Source: Nocardioides sp. BP30 (GTDB lineage: Bacteria > Actinomycetota > Actinomycetes > Propionibacteriales > Nocardioidaceae). From it: a stretch of 64,000 bases of DNA. The stretch lies in NCBI RefSeq assembly GCF_029873215.1, contig NZ_CP123620.1:4154001-4218000 (forward strand), written 5' to 3'. This document shows, one piece after another, positions 1 to 8,434 of this stretch; positions within the stretch are counted from its first letter, which is position 1, and the number at the start of each line of letters is the position of its first letter. Below the pieces are notes generated by a model that was not told the DNA's origin, did no database searches, and saw only the letters and a program-made list of their open reading frames with translations. Made by a program: the position numbers and the translations under genes.

Positions 1-42
1 CAGCTTGCCGCCGGGGACCTTGAACTCGCCGTGCACGCTCAC
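1..42 (-). CDS. Lipoate-protein ligase-like protein, N-terminus only
   Basis: Only the first 14 codons lie in the window; the gene runs off the left edge. They read VSVHGEFKVPGGKL. The HGE(Y/F)KVPGGKL opening is what I know from the small actinobacterial lipoate-protein ligase accessory (C-terminal-type) proteins, so that is the tentative call. A GAGAGGAG ribosome-binding sequence lies just upstream. It suits the second GTG (base 36) better in spacing than the first (base 42), so the true start may be two codons later. Function rests on a very short match. Confidence 0.45.
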   Translation of the reverse strand, partial: MSVHGEFKVPGGKL

Positions 43-89
43 GCTCCTCTCAAGGCGCGATCGGAGGCGTTTATGCCCGGTGGTGCTCC

Positions 90-647
90 TCAGCGCAGCG
101 GAACGAAGCGGTAGCTGCCGTGGTGGCTGACGGCGTCGTACGCCTGCTCGCGGACGACCAGCGTCATTGTGCCCGCCACCGGGATCACGAGCCGGCCGGG
201 GTCGGCCAGCTGGTCGAGCAGGGCCCGCGGCAGCTCGCCAGCGTCGGCCGAGACCAGGATCCGGTCGTACGGCGCTCGCTCGGGTACGCCCAGCTCGCCC
301 TTCCTCGCCAGCCGGATCGTCGCCCACCGCCGACCCGTCGCCGCGAGGTTGGCTCCGCCCCAGCGGACCAGGTCGGGCTCGAGCTCGACGCCGACCACCT
401 CCCCCTCCGGCCCGGTCAGGTGCGCGAGCAGGGCCGTCGTCCAGCCGGAGCCGGCGCCGACGTCGAGCACCCGCTGACCGGCCACGACCTCGAGCAGGCG
501 CAGCATCGCCGCGACCGTGCGGGGCTGGGAGTTGGTCTGTCGATGGCCGATCGGCAGCGGGGCGTCGTCCCCCGCGCGGGCGCGTTCGGCCCGCGGCAGG
601 AAGCCCGCGCGGGGAACGGCGGCGAACGCCGCGTCGACCCGGTCCAT
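90..647 (-). CDS. Protein-L-isoaspartate O-methyltransferase-like protein
   Basis: A 185-residue class I SAM-dependent methyltransferase of the PCMT family, which repairs isoaspartyl residues in damaged proteins. The N-terminus VDAAFAAVPRAGFLP matches the usual PCMT lead-in. LPIGHRQTNSQPRTVAAML (residues about 31-49) is the family's 'G..QTISQP..VA.M' segment, and VLDVGAGSGWTTALLA (60-75) is SAM motif I. VVGVEL and the late RLVIPV strand complete the Rossmann fold. The family's usual IS is NS here. At 185 residues it is slightly shorter than the roughly 210-residue family average. ATG 647 gives a sensible start; GTG 683 is an alternative. The reading frame stays open far upstream, but that part is antisense to the next gene and is not used. 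Confidence 0.8.
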   Translation of the reverse strand: MDRVDAAFAAVPRAGFLPRAERARAGDDAPLPIGHRQTNSQPRTVAAMLRLLEVVAGQRVLDVGAGSGWTTALLAHLTGPEGEVVGVELEPDLVRWGGANLAATGRRWATIRLARKGELGVPERAPYDRILVSADAGELPRALLDQLADPGRLVIPVAGTMTLVVREQAYDAVSHHGSYRFVPLR

Positions 648-728
648 GACTCCCGGTATCCCCTCGACGACGGCGCGCTCCACGCCGGGCCTCTGGCCCC
701 GCTTGGCCCGATCCGGTAGGCAGGAGGC

Positions 729-1580
729 ATGAAGATCCTCCTGACCGGTGGAACCGGCTACATCGGCTCGCGCGTCCTGCAGCGGCTCTCCGCCGCGGGA
801 CACGACGTGACGGCGATCGTCCGCTCCGAGGAGTCGGCCGCGCGCCTGGACCCGGCGGCGGGAGCGCACCCGCTCGTCGCCGACCTCTTCGACGACCAGC
901 TGCTCACCGGCGTCTTCGGCGACCACGACGCGGTGATCCATACCGCCGCTGGCAGCGACGCCGACGACGAAGCGATGAACACGGCTGTCATCGAGGCGGC
1001 CGAGCGCGCCTTCTCGGGCAGCGGCAAGCACCTGATCCTCACCGGCGGCATCTGGACCTACGGCTCCTCGCCCACCGTCGACGAGCAGACGCCGCCCGCT
1101 CCCCCGCAGGTCACCGCCTGGCGCCTCGCGGGCGAGAGCGCCGTGCTCGCCGGCGACTACCACGGCAACGTCATCCAACCCGCCATCGTCTACGGCTACG
1201 GCACCGGCCTGCCGAGCCTGGTCGTCGCCGCGGCCCAGAACGGCACCAGCATCGGCGAGGGGACGCAGCACTGGACGACCGTCCACGTCGACGACCTGGC
1301 CGACCTCTACCTGCTGGTGCTGGAGAAGGCGCCGGCGCACGAGGCGTACGTCGCGGCGTCCGGCGACAACCCGACCACCCTCGAGCTGGCTCGGGCCGTC
1401 AACGCCGAGGCCGGGCCCGGCACTGCCGAGGCCGCCATCGAGCAGGTCGGGCCGCTGCTGGCCGAAGCTCTGCTGCTCGACCAGCAGGCCGACGCCGCCA
1501 AGGCGAAGGCGCTGGGGTGGCGGCCGCAGCGGCCCACCCTGACAAAGCTGCTGGCCGCTGGCTACCCCGAGGACCGCTGA
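729..1580 (+). CDS. NAD-dependent epimerase/dehydratase family protein
   Basis: A 283-residue extended short-chain dehydrogenase. It starts with the dinucleotide-binding motif MKILLTGGTGYIGSRV (GxxGxxG), followed by VTAIVR and a DAVIHTAA segment, typical of atypical/extended SDRs. The catalytic YxxxK is not evident: the region after LTGGIWTYGSS has ARG/TAWRLAGESAV instead, so it may be an atypical, non-classical member. A strong AGGAGG sits just before the ATG. It diverges from the methyltransferase across an 81-base gap. Substrate unknown. Confidence 0.82.
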   Translation: MKILLTGGTGYIGSRVLQRLSAAGHDVTAIVRSEESAARLDPAAGAHPLVADLFDDQLLTGVFGDHDAVIHTAAGSDADDEAMNTAVIEAAERAFSGSGKHLILTGGIWTYGSSPTVDEQTPPAPPQVTAWRLAGESAVLAGDYHGNVIQPAIVYGYGTGLPSLVVAAAQNGTSIGEGTQHWTTVHVDDLADLYLLVLEKAPAHEAYVAASGDNPTTLELARAVNAEAGPGTAEAAIEQVGPLLAEALLLDQQADAAKAKALGWRPQRPTLTKLLAAGYPEDR

Positions 1581-1587
1581 GCCGGCG

Positions 1588-2838
1588 TCACACCCCTGCC
1601 GGGGTCTGCTGCTCCTGCGCCCTCTCATCACCCTCGGCGGCGATCTCGGCGACCCGCGCCGAGCGCTTGAACAGCTGGATCAGCAGGGCTGCAGCGGCCA
1701 TCACGATCACCAGCACCGCGTAGCCGAGCACCACCTCCCGCAGCCCGAGGGACGGCGTGAGGAACCCGGCCGCCAGGGCCGGCAGGCAGAAGGCGCAGTA
1801 GCACACGACGTACACGCTGGAGAGCACGCCGGCGCGATCGTCCTCCTCCACCTCGGCCAGCACCAGGCGCAGCCCTCCCTGGAAGCCGGCACCGAAGCCG
1901 GTGCCGCTGATGACGCTGGCGACGAAGAACAACCACGAGGTCTCGGTGGCGACAGCGACGATCATCAACGCCGGGCCGAGCACCAGCGCGGTGCTGCCCC
2001 CGATCATCACCTGGACGGCATCGCGACGCTGGACGAGGATGCCGGTGACCGCACCGACGCCGGTGACGGCCGCCATCGCCAGGCCGGCGGCGAGCGCCGC
2101 ATGGATGTGGAAGACGGTCGCGACGACGCTCGCACCCAGACCGAGGTAGAGACCACCCAGCGCCCAGGCGGCCAGCAGGCAGCCGAGGACGGCGAGGAAG
2201 ACGCCGCGGACCTTGGCCGGCATGGTGATCGTCGGGCGCAGCGAGGCCAGCGCGCCCGGCCGTCGCACGGCCGAGGTGGGCAGGAACCAGAGTGCGACCA
2301 GGAGTAGCAGCGTCACGATCGCGAGGACGAAGAACACCAGCCGCGACGGGTCGGGCGCGAACTCCACCAGCGCCCCGCCCAGGACGGCGCCGGCCGCGAG
2401 CCCGAGCGGCCACAGCGACCCGTTGAACGTGGCCGCGAGTCGGAGGTTGCCCGGAGGGGCGAGGTCGAGCAGCGTCGCCCCGAGCGATCCCACGACCAGC
2501 GACATCGCCACGCCCTCCAGTACCCGCCCGATCCACACCGCCGTGGGATCGCCCGCCGTACCGAGGACGAGCAGGGCCGCGATCAGGATCGTCACGGCCG
2601 GAAGGATCACCGGACGGCGACCGACATGGTCCGACAGCGACCCCGCCGTGAGGAGGCCGACCAGCAGACCGGCCACGTAGATCCCGAAGATCCCCGTCAT
2701 CACCGCGGGAGACAGCCCCCACTTCGCCTGATAGAGGGGGTAGACGGGTGACGGGGCGGCCACCGCGGCGCTGAAGACCAGGATCGCCGCCGACGCCAAC
2801 CAGAAGCCGAACCTACGTGTCCGCTCGCTCACACTCAT
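1588..2838 (-). CDS. MFS transporter, probable drug or metabolite exporter
   Basis: A 416-residue inner-membrane protein with about 12 hydrophobic helices. The GSLSDHVGRRPVI segment after helix 2 is the MFS motif A (G-x-L-x-D-x-x-G-R-R). IFGIYVAGLLVGLL and YPLYQAKWGLS near the N-terminus are typical of 12-helix proton-antiport exporters. It diverges from a MarR regulator 91 bases away with a perfect palindrome between them, a common arrangement in which the regulator represses the exporter until a ligand is bound. Substrate cannot be deduced. Confidence 0.85.
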   Translation of the reverse strand: MSVSERTRRFGFWLASAAILVFSAAVAAPSPVYPLYQAKWGLSPAVMTGIFGIYVAGLLVGLLTAGSLSDHVGRRPVILPAVTILIAALLVLGTAGDPTAVWIGRVLEGVAMSLVVGSLGATLLDLAPPGNLRLAATFNGSLWPLGLAAGAVLGGALVEFAPDPSRLVFFVLAIVTLLLLVALWFLPTSAVRRPGALASLRPTITMPAKVRGVFLAVLGCLLAAWALGGLYLGLGASVVATVFHIHAALAAGLAMAAVTGVGAVTGILVQRRDAVQVMIGGSTALVLGPALMIVAVATETSWLFFVASVISGTGFGAGFQGGLRLVLAEVEEDDRAGVLSSVYVVCYCAFCLPALAAGFLTPSLGLREVVLGYAVLVIVMAAAALLIQLFKRSARVAEIAAEGDERAQEQQTPAGV

Positions 2839-2846
2839 CCCGTTCT

Positions 2847-2860
2847 GTTCGTATACGAAC
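2847..2860. promoter_or_regulatory. Palindromic operator between MFS and marR genes
   Basis: GTTCGTATACGAAC is a perfect 14-bp inverted repeat, 9 bases upstream of the exporter start and about 70 bases upstream of the marR start. MarR dimers bind such short palindromes. It lies where it could block exporter transcription or translation. Confidence 0.65.
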
Positions 2861-2929
2861 TAATCTTCTCCAGGATAGGCCGCGACGGCGGATCCGTCAT
2901 GATGAGACCGATCACCACAGGAGGGGACG

Positions 2930-3337
2930 ATGTTCGCCGACAAGCACTTCCACCTCATGCGGGTGCTGCTGCACGAGTACACGGCGCAGTGGAACGCGAT
3001 CGCCCCCGGCCTGACCAAGCCCCAGTACGCCGTCCTGACGGCCCTGGCCCAGCGGCCCGGCATGACGCAGGGAGCGCTCGCCGAAGCCGCCGGGATGACC
3101 AAGACGGCGCTCGCCGAGCTGTTGGTCCGGCTCGAGGAGCGCGGCGTCGTCGAGCGCCGCGTCTCCCCCGACGACACGCGCTGCCGGCTCGTCTCGCTGA
3201 CGCCGACCGGTGCCGACCTGGTGGCCGCCGCACGACCGCTGTGCGAGCGGCTCGACGCCGCGTTCCTGGCTCCCCTCGATGCTGCCGAGCAGGCCACCCT
3301 GCTCGACCTGCTGCAGCGGATCCGCCCGCCGGTCTGA
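2930..3337 (+). CDS. MarR-family transcriptional regulator
   Basis: A 135-residue winged-helix regulator. The core MTQGALAEAAGMTKTALAELLVRLEERGVVERR (residues about 45-77) is the MarR recognition region, followed by the wing sequence VSPDDTRCRLVSLT with the conserved D-x-R. Helices at both ends form the dimer interface. An AGGAGGGG ribosome-binding site precedes the ATG. It faces the MFS exporter and most likely controls it together with itself through the palindrome at 2847-2860. Confidence 0.9.
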   Translation: MFADKHFHLMRVLLHEYTAQWNAIAPGLTKPQYAVLTALAQRPGMTQGALAEAAGMTKTALAELLVRLEERGVVERRVSPDDTRCRLVSLTPTGADLVAAARPLCERLDAAFLAPLDAAEQATLLDLLQRIRPPV

Positions 3338-3401
3338 GCAGCCGGCGCCCGACGCCGAGTCGCCCGGGCCAGCTCGGAGCGGCACCCGCTGCCGACCCAC
3401 G

Positions 3402-4061
3402 TCACGACGGCGTACGGCGACCATCGACCCCGGTGTCACCGCGCTCGGCAGCACGCTCGACGGCGAGCTCCTCGACCCAGGCAGCATGCTGGGCTCGGGC
3501 CCAGCGCGCCGAGACGCGACCGGTCCGCATGCCTCGCCGGGCCTCGGGGTCGCGGAACGCGAACACGAGGTGCCCGATCACGAGCAGGCCGATCGCGATC
3601 GCCGACCAGTCGTGCACGAAGGTCGCCCCCGAGCGCCACGACAGGCGGACGAGGCCTGTCCAGTACATGAGCGTCCCGGTGCCGAGCAGGACCCCGGTGG
3701 CACCGGCGACCAGCCAGGCGTTGAGCTTCTGCCCGGCGTTGAACTTCCCGACCCGGATCGCGCCGTCGCGGCGTGACCGGCTCCGCAGCCAGCGCCGGTC
3801 GTCGGCGGTGAACCGGTCGAGTCGCCGCAGGTCGAGCCGGTAGGCGGCCGAGGCGAGTCCGAGCAGCATCGGCACCGGCAGGGCCAGACCGCTCCAGACG
3901 TGCACCGTCTCGACGAGGTGGCGGTGGCCGACCAGCAGCATCAGCGAGCCGTTGTAGAGGATCGCCGCGGTGACCAGGCAGGCGAACATCAGGACGGCGA
4001 CCGCCGCGTGCACCACCCGCTCGGCCGTCGCGAAGCGGGGAAGGTCGGCACCCTCACTCAT
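3402..4061 (-). CDS. Cytochrome b/b6-domain membrane protein
   Basis: A 219-residue membrane protein with four hydrophobic helices (about residues 14-36, 52-73, 115-137, 150-168). Histidines in or near helices (ERVVHAAVAVLMF, HLVETVHVWSG, FVHDWSAIAIGLLVIGHLVF) are placed like the haem ligands of the cytochrome b561/Ni-hydrogenase b-type superfamily. Its start overlaps the end of the upstream molybdopterin gene by 8 bases. It is therefore likely the membrane electron-transfer partner of that oxidoreductase. Confidence 0.8.
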   Translation of the reverse strand: MSEGADLPRFATAERVVHAAVAVLMFACLVTAAILYNGSLMLLVGHRHLVETVHVWSGLALPVPMLLGLASAAYRLDLRRLDRFTADDRRWLRSRSRRDGAIRVGKFNAGQKLNAWLVAGATGVLLGTGTLMYWTGLVRLSWRSGATFVHDWSAIAIGLLVIGHLVFAFRDPEARRGMRTGRVSARWARAQHAAWVEELAVERAAERGDTGVDGRRTPS

Positions 4062-4848
4062 CGATGATGCCGTTCAACGGGTAGCCGCGGTCCTCCCAGT
4101 AGCCGGGACGGTTGTCCGGCGTCACCTCGATGCTGGAGAGCCACTTGGTGCTCTTGTAGCCGTACATCGAGCCGGAGTAGATCCGAGCCGGTCCGCCGTG
4201 GGCGTGGGTGACCGGCTTCCCGTCCATCCTCAGCGCGACGATGACATCGTTCCTGCGGGCCTGCGCCAGGGTCATGTTCACCGAGTACGTGCCGTCGAAC
4301 GAGCCGAACCGTACGCCGACGGCGTCGCCCCGGGGCGCCGCCGCCCGCAGCAGGTCGACCACCCGCACGCCTGACCAGTGGACGTCGGGCACGTACCAGC
4401 CGGTCACGCACTGGAAGGTGTCGGTGAAGGCCGTCTGCGGCAGCGCCTGCAGATCGCTCAGCGAGTAGGTCCGCGGGTGCGCCACCAGGCCGGAGATCTC
4501 CAGCGTGTACGTCGCCGCGTCGCGTGGCGCCACCTCACCGGTGACCGAGTAGTAGCGCCAGGTGTCGCCCAGCGGGAAGAGCGCGGTGAGGCCGGTCGGA
4601 TCGCGCAGCTGCACCGGCCCGAGCACGGCGCTCAGCCCGGCCTGGATCCTGCTGCCGGTGACGACCCCCACCGCTCCCAGCCCGAGAAGGCCGAGAACGA
4701 CGCGGCGGCCGATCGGCCGCCCCTCAGGGACCTGTCGCGCCACGACGAGGTCCGATCTGCCCGACGGTCGCGGCGACCGGACGGGTCCGACCTGTCGCGA
4801 CGGCTGGGTGAAGCCGGCTGGCCATGACAACAGTCTCGCAGACGGCAT
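4054..4848 (-). CDS. Molybdopterin-dependent oxidoreductase, sulfite-oxidase fold
   Basis: A 264-residue secreted or membrane-tethered oxidoreductase. A twin-arginine-like stretch (PIGRRVVLGLLGLGAVGVV, about residues 45-63) suggests Tat export with cofactor bound. The Mo-binding core follows: TFQCVTGWYVPDVHWSGV with the molybdenum-ligating cysteine at about residue 147, then VTHAHGGPARIY and YGYKSTKWLSSIEV, all typical of the YedY/sulfite-oxidase family. The frame continues open upstream, but that part is antisense to cydA, so ATG 4848 was chosen; a later start just before the RR motif is possible. It is translationally coupled to the cytochrome b gene. Confidence 0.87.
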   Translation of the reverse strand: MPSARLLSWPAGFTQPSRQVGPVRSPRPSGRSDLVVARQVPEGRPIGRRVVLGLLGLGAVGVVTGSRIQAGLSAVLGPVQLRDPTGLTALFPLGDTWRYYSVTGEVAPRDAATYTLEISGLVAHPRTYSLSDLQALPQTAFTDTFQCVTGWYVPDVHWSGVRVVDLLRAAAPRGDAVGVRFGSFDGTYSVNMTLAQARRNDVIVALRMDGKPVTHAHGGPARIYSGSMYGYKSTKWLSSIEVTPDNRPGYWEDRGYPLNGIIDE

Positions 4849-4947
4849 GGCACGGTGCTCGCCCTCGCCGCGGCCGGTTCGGGTCCACGAGCCGCCGGCG
4901 TTGCCTTCACGCCCGGTACCGATCATGCTCGACGTGAGGAGTCGCTG

Positions 4948-6318
4948 ATGCTCGCACTGATCGCTCAGCCCGCCGGCCTGTTGCCGGCCCGGGAGCAGAT
5001 GGCGCTCTCGCTGGGATGGCACATCATCCTGGCGGCGTTCGGCGTCGCGTTCCCCGCGATGATCTTCGTGGTGCACCGCCGTGGCCTGAAGGGCGATGCG
5101 GTGGCGCTGCGGCTGGCGAAGCGCTGGGGCAAGGTGGCGGCGGTGCTGTTCGCGATCGGGGCGGTCTCCGGCACGGTGCTGAGCTTCGAGATGGGCCTGC
5201 TGTGGCCCGGCCTGATGGGTCGGTTCGGCGATGTGCTCGGGCTGCCGTTCGCCTTCGAGGGCCTCTCCTTCTTCATCGAGGCGATCTTCCTCGGCATCTA
5301 TCTCTACGGCTGGGACCGGCTCCCGCCCCGGGTGCACCTGTGGTGTCTGGCGCCGATGATGGCGGCAGGGGTGTTCGGCACCTACTGCGTCATCAGCGTG
5401 AACGCGTGGATGAACATGCCGTCCGGCTTCACGCTCACCTCGTCCGGGGCGGTGACGGACGTCCACCCGTGGCGGGCGATGTTCAACGGGCACGCGTTCC
5501 TGCAGTTCGCGCACATGTGGGTGGGCGCCTACATGCTGGTGGGCTTCACCGTCGCCGCTGTCTACGCCGCCGGCATGCTGCGGGGTCGCCGCGACGCCCA
5601 CCATCGGCTCGGCCTGAGCGTGCCGCTGGCGTTCGCCTCGGTGGCAGCGGTGATCCAGCCGATCATCGGGCACATCCTCGGCATGGCGCTCGGCACGATC
5701 GAGCCGACCAAGCTCGCCGCGTTCGAGCTGGCCACCAGCACGGAGCAGCCCGCGCCGCTTCGCATCGGCGGACTGTTGATCCACGGGCAGGCACGCGGTT
5801 ACCTCGCCATCCCGCGCTGGGGCTCCTTCATCGCCCGCGGGTCCTTCAACAAGCCGGTGGTCGGGCTGGACCGCTTCCCCGCCGACGACCTGCCGCCGGT
5901 CAACACCACCCACGTCGCCTTCCAGTCGATGGTCGGCATCGGCTCCCTGCTGGCGGTGGCGGTCGTCGTCTACTGGGCCGCGCGATGGCGTGGTCACGAC
6001 CTCGCCGTGCACCGATGGGCGCTGGGCTGCCTCGTCCTGTCCGGCCCCCTCGCGATCCTCGCGCTGGAGTCGGGCTGGGTCGCCACCGAGGTGGGCCGAC
6101 AGCCCTGGACGGTGTACGGCGTCCTACGCACCACCCAGGCCGCCGGCGACAACCCCGGCCTGTGGTGGGTCTTCTCCGGGGTCGCGATCGTCTACCTCGG
6201 CATGACGGTGGGCGCCTTCGTGGTGCTCCGCTCGATGGCACGTCGCTGGCGGGCCGGCGAGGAGGACCTGCCCAGCCCCTACGGGCCCGCACCCGAGGAG
6301 GAGGCTGCCACCCGATGA
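4948..6318 (+). CDS. cydA: Cytochrome bd-type quinol oxidase subunit I
   Basis: A 456-residue integral membrane subunit that carries the haems and the quinol site of the bd oxidase, reducing oxygen to water. LGWHIILAAFGVAFPAMIF holds the axial-histidine helix, FEMGLLWPGLMGRFGDVLGLPFAFEG the conserved GRFG loop region, and EVGRQPWTVYGVLRT the signature GRQPW. The Q-loop is short, as in cyanide-insensitive/actinobacterial forms. ATG 4948 is chosen over an upstream ATG because GAGGAG lies 7 bases before it and the protein then starts like other CydA. It overlaps cydB by ATGA. Confidence 0.95.
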   Translation: MLALIAQPAGLLPAREQMALSLGWHIILAAFGVAFPAMIFVVHRRGLKGDAVALRLAKRWGKVAAVLFAIGAVSGTVLSFEMGLLWPGLMGRFGDVLGLPFAFEGLSFFIEAIFLGIYLYGWDRLPPRVHLWCLAPMMAAGVFGTYCVISVNAWMNMPSGFTLTSSGAVTDVHPWRAMFNGHAFLQFAHMWVGAYMLVGFTVAAVYAAGMLRGRRDAHHRLGLSVPLAFASVAAVIQPIIGHILGMALGTIEPTKLAAFELATSTEQPAPLRIGGLLIHGQARGYLAIPRWGSFIARGSFNKPVVGLDRFPADDLPPVNTTHVAFQSMVGIGSLLAVAVVVYWAARWRGHDLAVHRWALGCLVLSGPLAILALESGWVATEVGRQPWTVYGVLRTTQAAGDNPGLWWVFSGVAIVYLGMTVGAFVVLRSMARRWRAGEEDLPSPYGPAPEEEAATR

Positions 6319-7346
6319 CCCTGGAGACGGTGGTGGCCGCCGCGCTGTTCATCGGCGTACTGGCCTATGCGCTCTTCGGGGGTGCCGACTTCGGCTCCGG
6401 GTTCTTCGACCTCACCGCCGGCGGCGCCCGCGGCGGCGCCGAGCTGCGCAGCCAGGTCGACCACAGCATCGGACCGGTCTGGGAGGCCAATCACGTCTGG
6501 CTGATCTTCTGCCTGGTGACGTGGTGGACCGGCTTCCCCGCGTCCTTCGCCGCCGTCACCACCACGCTGTTCGTTCCCCTCGTGCTCGCGCTGGCGGGGA
6601 TCGTGCTGCGCGGGGCGGCCTTCGCGTTCCGCAAGTACGCACCCTCGATCGGCCAGGCCCGCCTGTACGGCGCCGTCTTCGCCGGTTCCTCGCTCATCAC
6701 GCCGTTCTTCCTCGGCGCTGTCGCCGGCGCCATCGCGTCGGGACGCGTCCCAGCCGATGGGTACGGCGACCGGTGGAGCTCCTGGCTGCATCCGACCTCG
6801 ATCTTCGGCGGCCTCATCGCGGTCGGGACCTGCGCCTTCCTGGCGGGGGTGTTCCTGTGCGCCGATGTCGAGCGGGCCGGCCGCCAGCGGCTGGTCGCGA
6901 CCCTGCGGCGGCGCACGCTGGGCGTGGGGGTCGTGACAGGGATCCTGGTCTTCGTGGCGCTGGTGCCGATCCAGCACGACGCTCCGACGCTGGCGCACGG
7001 CCTGGAGCACCAGGCGGCCCCCTTGATCGTCGTCTCGGGGCTGGCCGGCCTGGCGACGCTGTTGCTGCTGTGGCGTGGCCGCTTCCGGATCGCCCGCTTC
7101 ACCGCCGTGACTGCGGTGGCGACGGTGATCTCCGGCTGGGGCGTGGGCCAGTGGCCCTGGCTCCTGGTCGACCAGGTCCGCATCGCCGATGCCGGCGGTG
7201 CGGACGCCACGCTCATCGGCCTGATCGTCGCTGTCGGCTGCGCCGCCGTCGTCGTCCTGCCCCCACTGGCCTACCTGCTGTGGTTCTCCCAGTCGGCGGC
7301 CGCCCACGGCGAGGAGCCGCTGCCGATCAAGAGGAGCGGCGGGTGA
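6315..7346 (+). CDS. cydB: Cytochrome bd-type quinol oxidase subunit II
   Basis: A 343-residue multi-helix membrane protein, partner of CydA. It begins MTLETVVAAALFIGVLAYALFGGADFGSG, the classical CydB opening with the GGADFG motif, followed by IGPVWEANHVWLIF. Length and helix pattern match the family (about 335-380). Start and stop overlap with cydA by 4 bases, so the two are co-translated. No cydD/cydC assembly genes and no cydX-like small gene are visible in this window. Confidence 0.95.
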   Translation: MTLETVVAAALFIGVLAYALFGGADFGSGFFDLTAGGARGGAELRSQVDHSIGPVWEANHVWLIFCLVTWWTGFPASFAAVTTTLFVPLVLALAGIVLRGAAFAFRKYAPSIGQARLYGAVFAGSSLITPFFLGAVAGAIASGRVPADGYGDRWSSWLHPTSIFGGLIAVGTCAFLAGVFLCADVERAGRQRLVATLRRRTLGVGVVTGILVFVALVPIQHDAPTLAHGLEHQAAPLIVVSGLAGLATLLLLWRGRFRIARFTAVTAVATVISGWGVGQWPWLLVDQVRIADAGGADATLIGLIVAVGCAAVVVLPPLAYLLWFSQSAAAHGEEPLPIKRSGG

Positions 7347-7374
7347 GCGGGGTGGCGGCGCCCACGGGCAGGAG

Positions 7375-7989
7375 CTAGGTGACGGGTCCCCGCAGCGCCG
7401 ATTCGACCAGTGCCCGACTGGCCCAGACGACCGTCTCGGTCTGCGCGTGTGTGCCCGTACCTCGGACGTCCTCCAAGACGGTCATCGCCTCCCACCCGAT
7501 GAGCACGGCGAGAGCTGAGACCAGGCGCTCGAAGTCCGCTGGCTCGAGGGTGTCGGCCAGCGGTGCCAGCGCCTTCTCGATCCACTCGATGCGCCGGTGC
7601 CCTCGCCGCTGTTCCGGCTCGGCGGCGCCTGCGTGCCCTGGCGCGTCGGCCACGGTGAGCCTGATGATCTGCCGGCCGAGCGGAAGCGTTCGGTCGGCGG
7701 TGCTCCACAGACTGCGCACCAACGCCTCGATGCGGTCGACCGGGTCGGTCGGGGCGGTGTCGGAGTCGAGGACGTCGTCGACGGCCTGAGCGCTGAGGAG
7801 ACCGACGCTCGCATCGAGGAGGAGCTGGTCGAGCGTCGAGAAGTGCAGGTAGACCGTCCGCCTCGACACATCCGCGGCTGCGGCGATCTCGTCGATCGAG
7901 GGATTCCGTCCCTCCAGCAGCAATCTCTGCGCCGCATCCACCAGATCACGTCGAGTACGGCGCCGTTGCGCCTCACGGCCCTTCGCCAC
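7375..7989 (-). CDS. TetR-family transcriptional regulator
   Basis: A 204-residue regulator. The N-terminal helix-turn-helix reads RRDLVDAAQRLLLEGRNPSIDEIAAAADVSRRTVYLHFSTLDQLL (residues about 14-58), a textbook TetR DNA-binding domain. The remaining residues form the helical ligand-binding domain. It ends 28 bases from the convergent cydB stop and diverges from the monooxygenase-like gene at 8085 across a promoter region with palindromes, which it most likely represses. Confidence 0.9.
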   Translation of the reverse strand: MAKGREAQRRRTRRDLVDAAQRLLLEGRNPSIDEIAAAADVSRRTVYLHFSTLDQLLLDASVGLLSAQAVDDVLDSDTAPTDPVDRIEALVRSLWSTADRTLPLGRQIIRLTVADAPGHAGAAEPEQRRGHRRIEWIEKALAPLADTLEPADFERLVSALAVLIGWEAMTVLEDVRGTGTHAQTETVVWASRALVESALRGPVT

Positions 7990-8007
7990 GGAGTTCTCCT
8001 TCGCCGC

Positions 8008-8065
8008 TTGACAATCGTCGCTCCGCGAACTATATCATGATGCCATCAATGCATAGCAGTGCATT
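8008..8065 (+). promoter_or_regulatory. Promoter and palindromic operator for the 8085 gene
   Basis: A near-consensus sigma-70-type promoter is visible: TTGACA (8008-8013), a 17-base spacer, then TATATC (8031-8036). It is followed by AATGCA-N6-TGCATT (8048-8053/8060-8065), a perfect inverted repeat near the expected transcription start. ATCATGAT (8034-8041) is a second small palindrome. The operator position fits repression by the divergent TetR regulator. Confidence 0.6.
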
Positions 8066-8084
8066 CTTTACCAAGGAGTTCACC

Positions 8085-8402
8085 ATGATCGAGTTCATCA
8101 ACTGCTTCGACGTGCCGGCCGACCGCAGGGACGCGTTCCTCGCCCAGTGGTTGCACGTCAACGCCTACATGGCAGCCAAGCCCGGTTACCACAGCCACCG
8201 CCTGCACCGGGCGGTGCGCCCCGATGCGACCTACGCGTTCGTGAACACGGCAGGATGGGAGTCGGTCGAGGCCTGGCAGGCCGCCCACGACGAGGGTTTC
8301 CGTGCGCTCCTCGCGGGCCCGGAGTGGGCCGGCATCTCATCGGTGCCGGCGTTGTACGACGTCGTCCACGAGGGATCCCGGCGCGACGCCTCGAAGGCCT
8401 AG
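8085..8402 (+). CDS. Antibiotic biosynthesis monooxygenase-like (ABM) protein
   Basis: A 105-residue single-domain protein with the ferredoxin-like ABM/dimeric alpha-beta barrel pattern: IEFINCFDVPADRRDAFLAQW, KPGYHSHRLHRAV and FVNTAGWESVEAWQAAHDEGFRALL. Such proteins act as cofactor-free monooxygenases, haem-degrading-like enzymes or unassigned dimers. ATG 8085 is preferred because AAGGAG lies 7 bases upstream; an earlier in-frame ATG would fall in the operator. Control by the neighbouring TetR protein is likely. Confidence 0.8.
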   Translation: MIEFINCFDVPADRRDAFLAQWLHVNAYMAAKPGYHSHRLHRAVRPDATYAFVNTAGWESVEAWQAAHDEGFRALLAGPEWAGISSVPALYDVVHEGSRRDASKA

Positions 8403-8434
8403 TCCCACCCGAACCACCGTCAGGGTTTTCGATC

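Noticed and set aside
90..1631. Long minus-strand frame extending upstream of the methyltransferase into the epimerase region
   Set aside because: The upstream part is antisense to the well-supported epimerase gene and has no domain; only the part from base 647 downwards reads as a protein family.
5016..7346. 776-codon frame overlapping cydA and cydB on the same strand
   Set aside because: Arg/Gly/Pro-rich shadow frame of two clear membrane-protein genes; no domain of its own.
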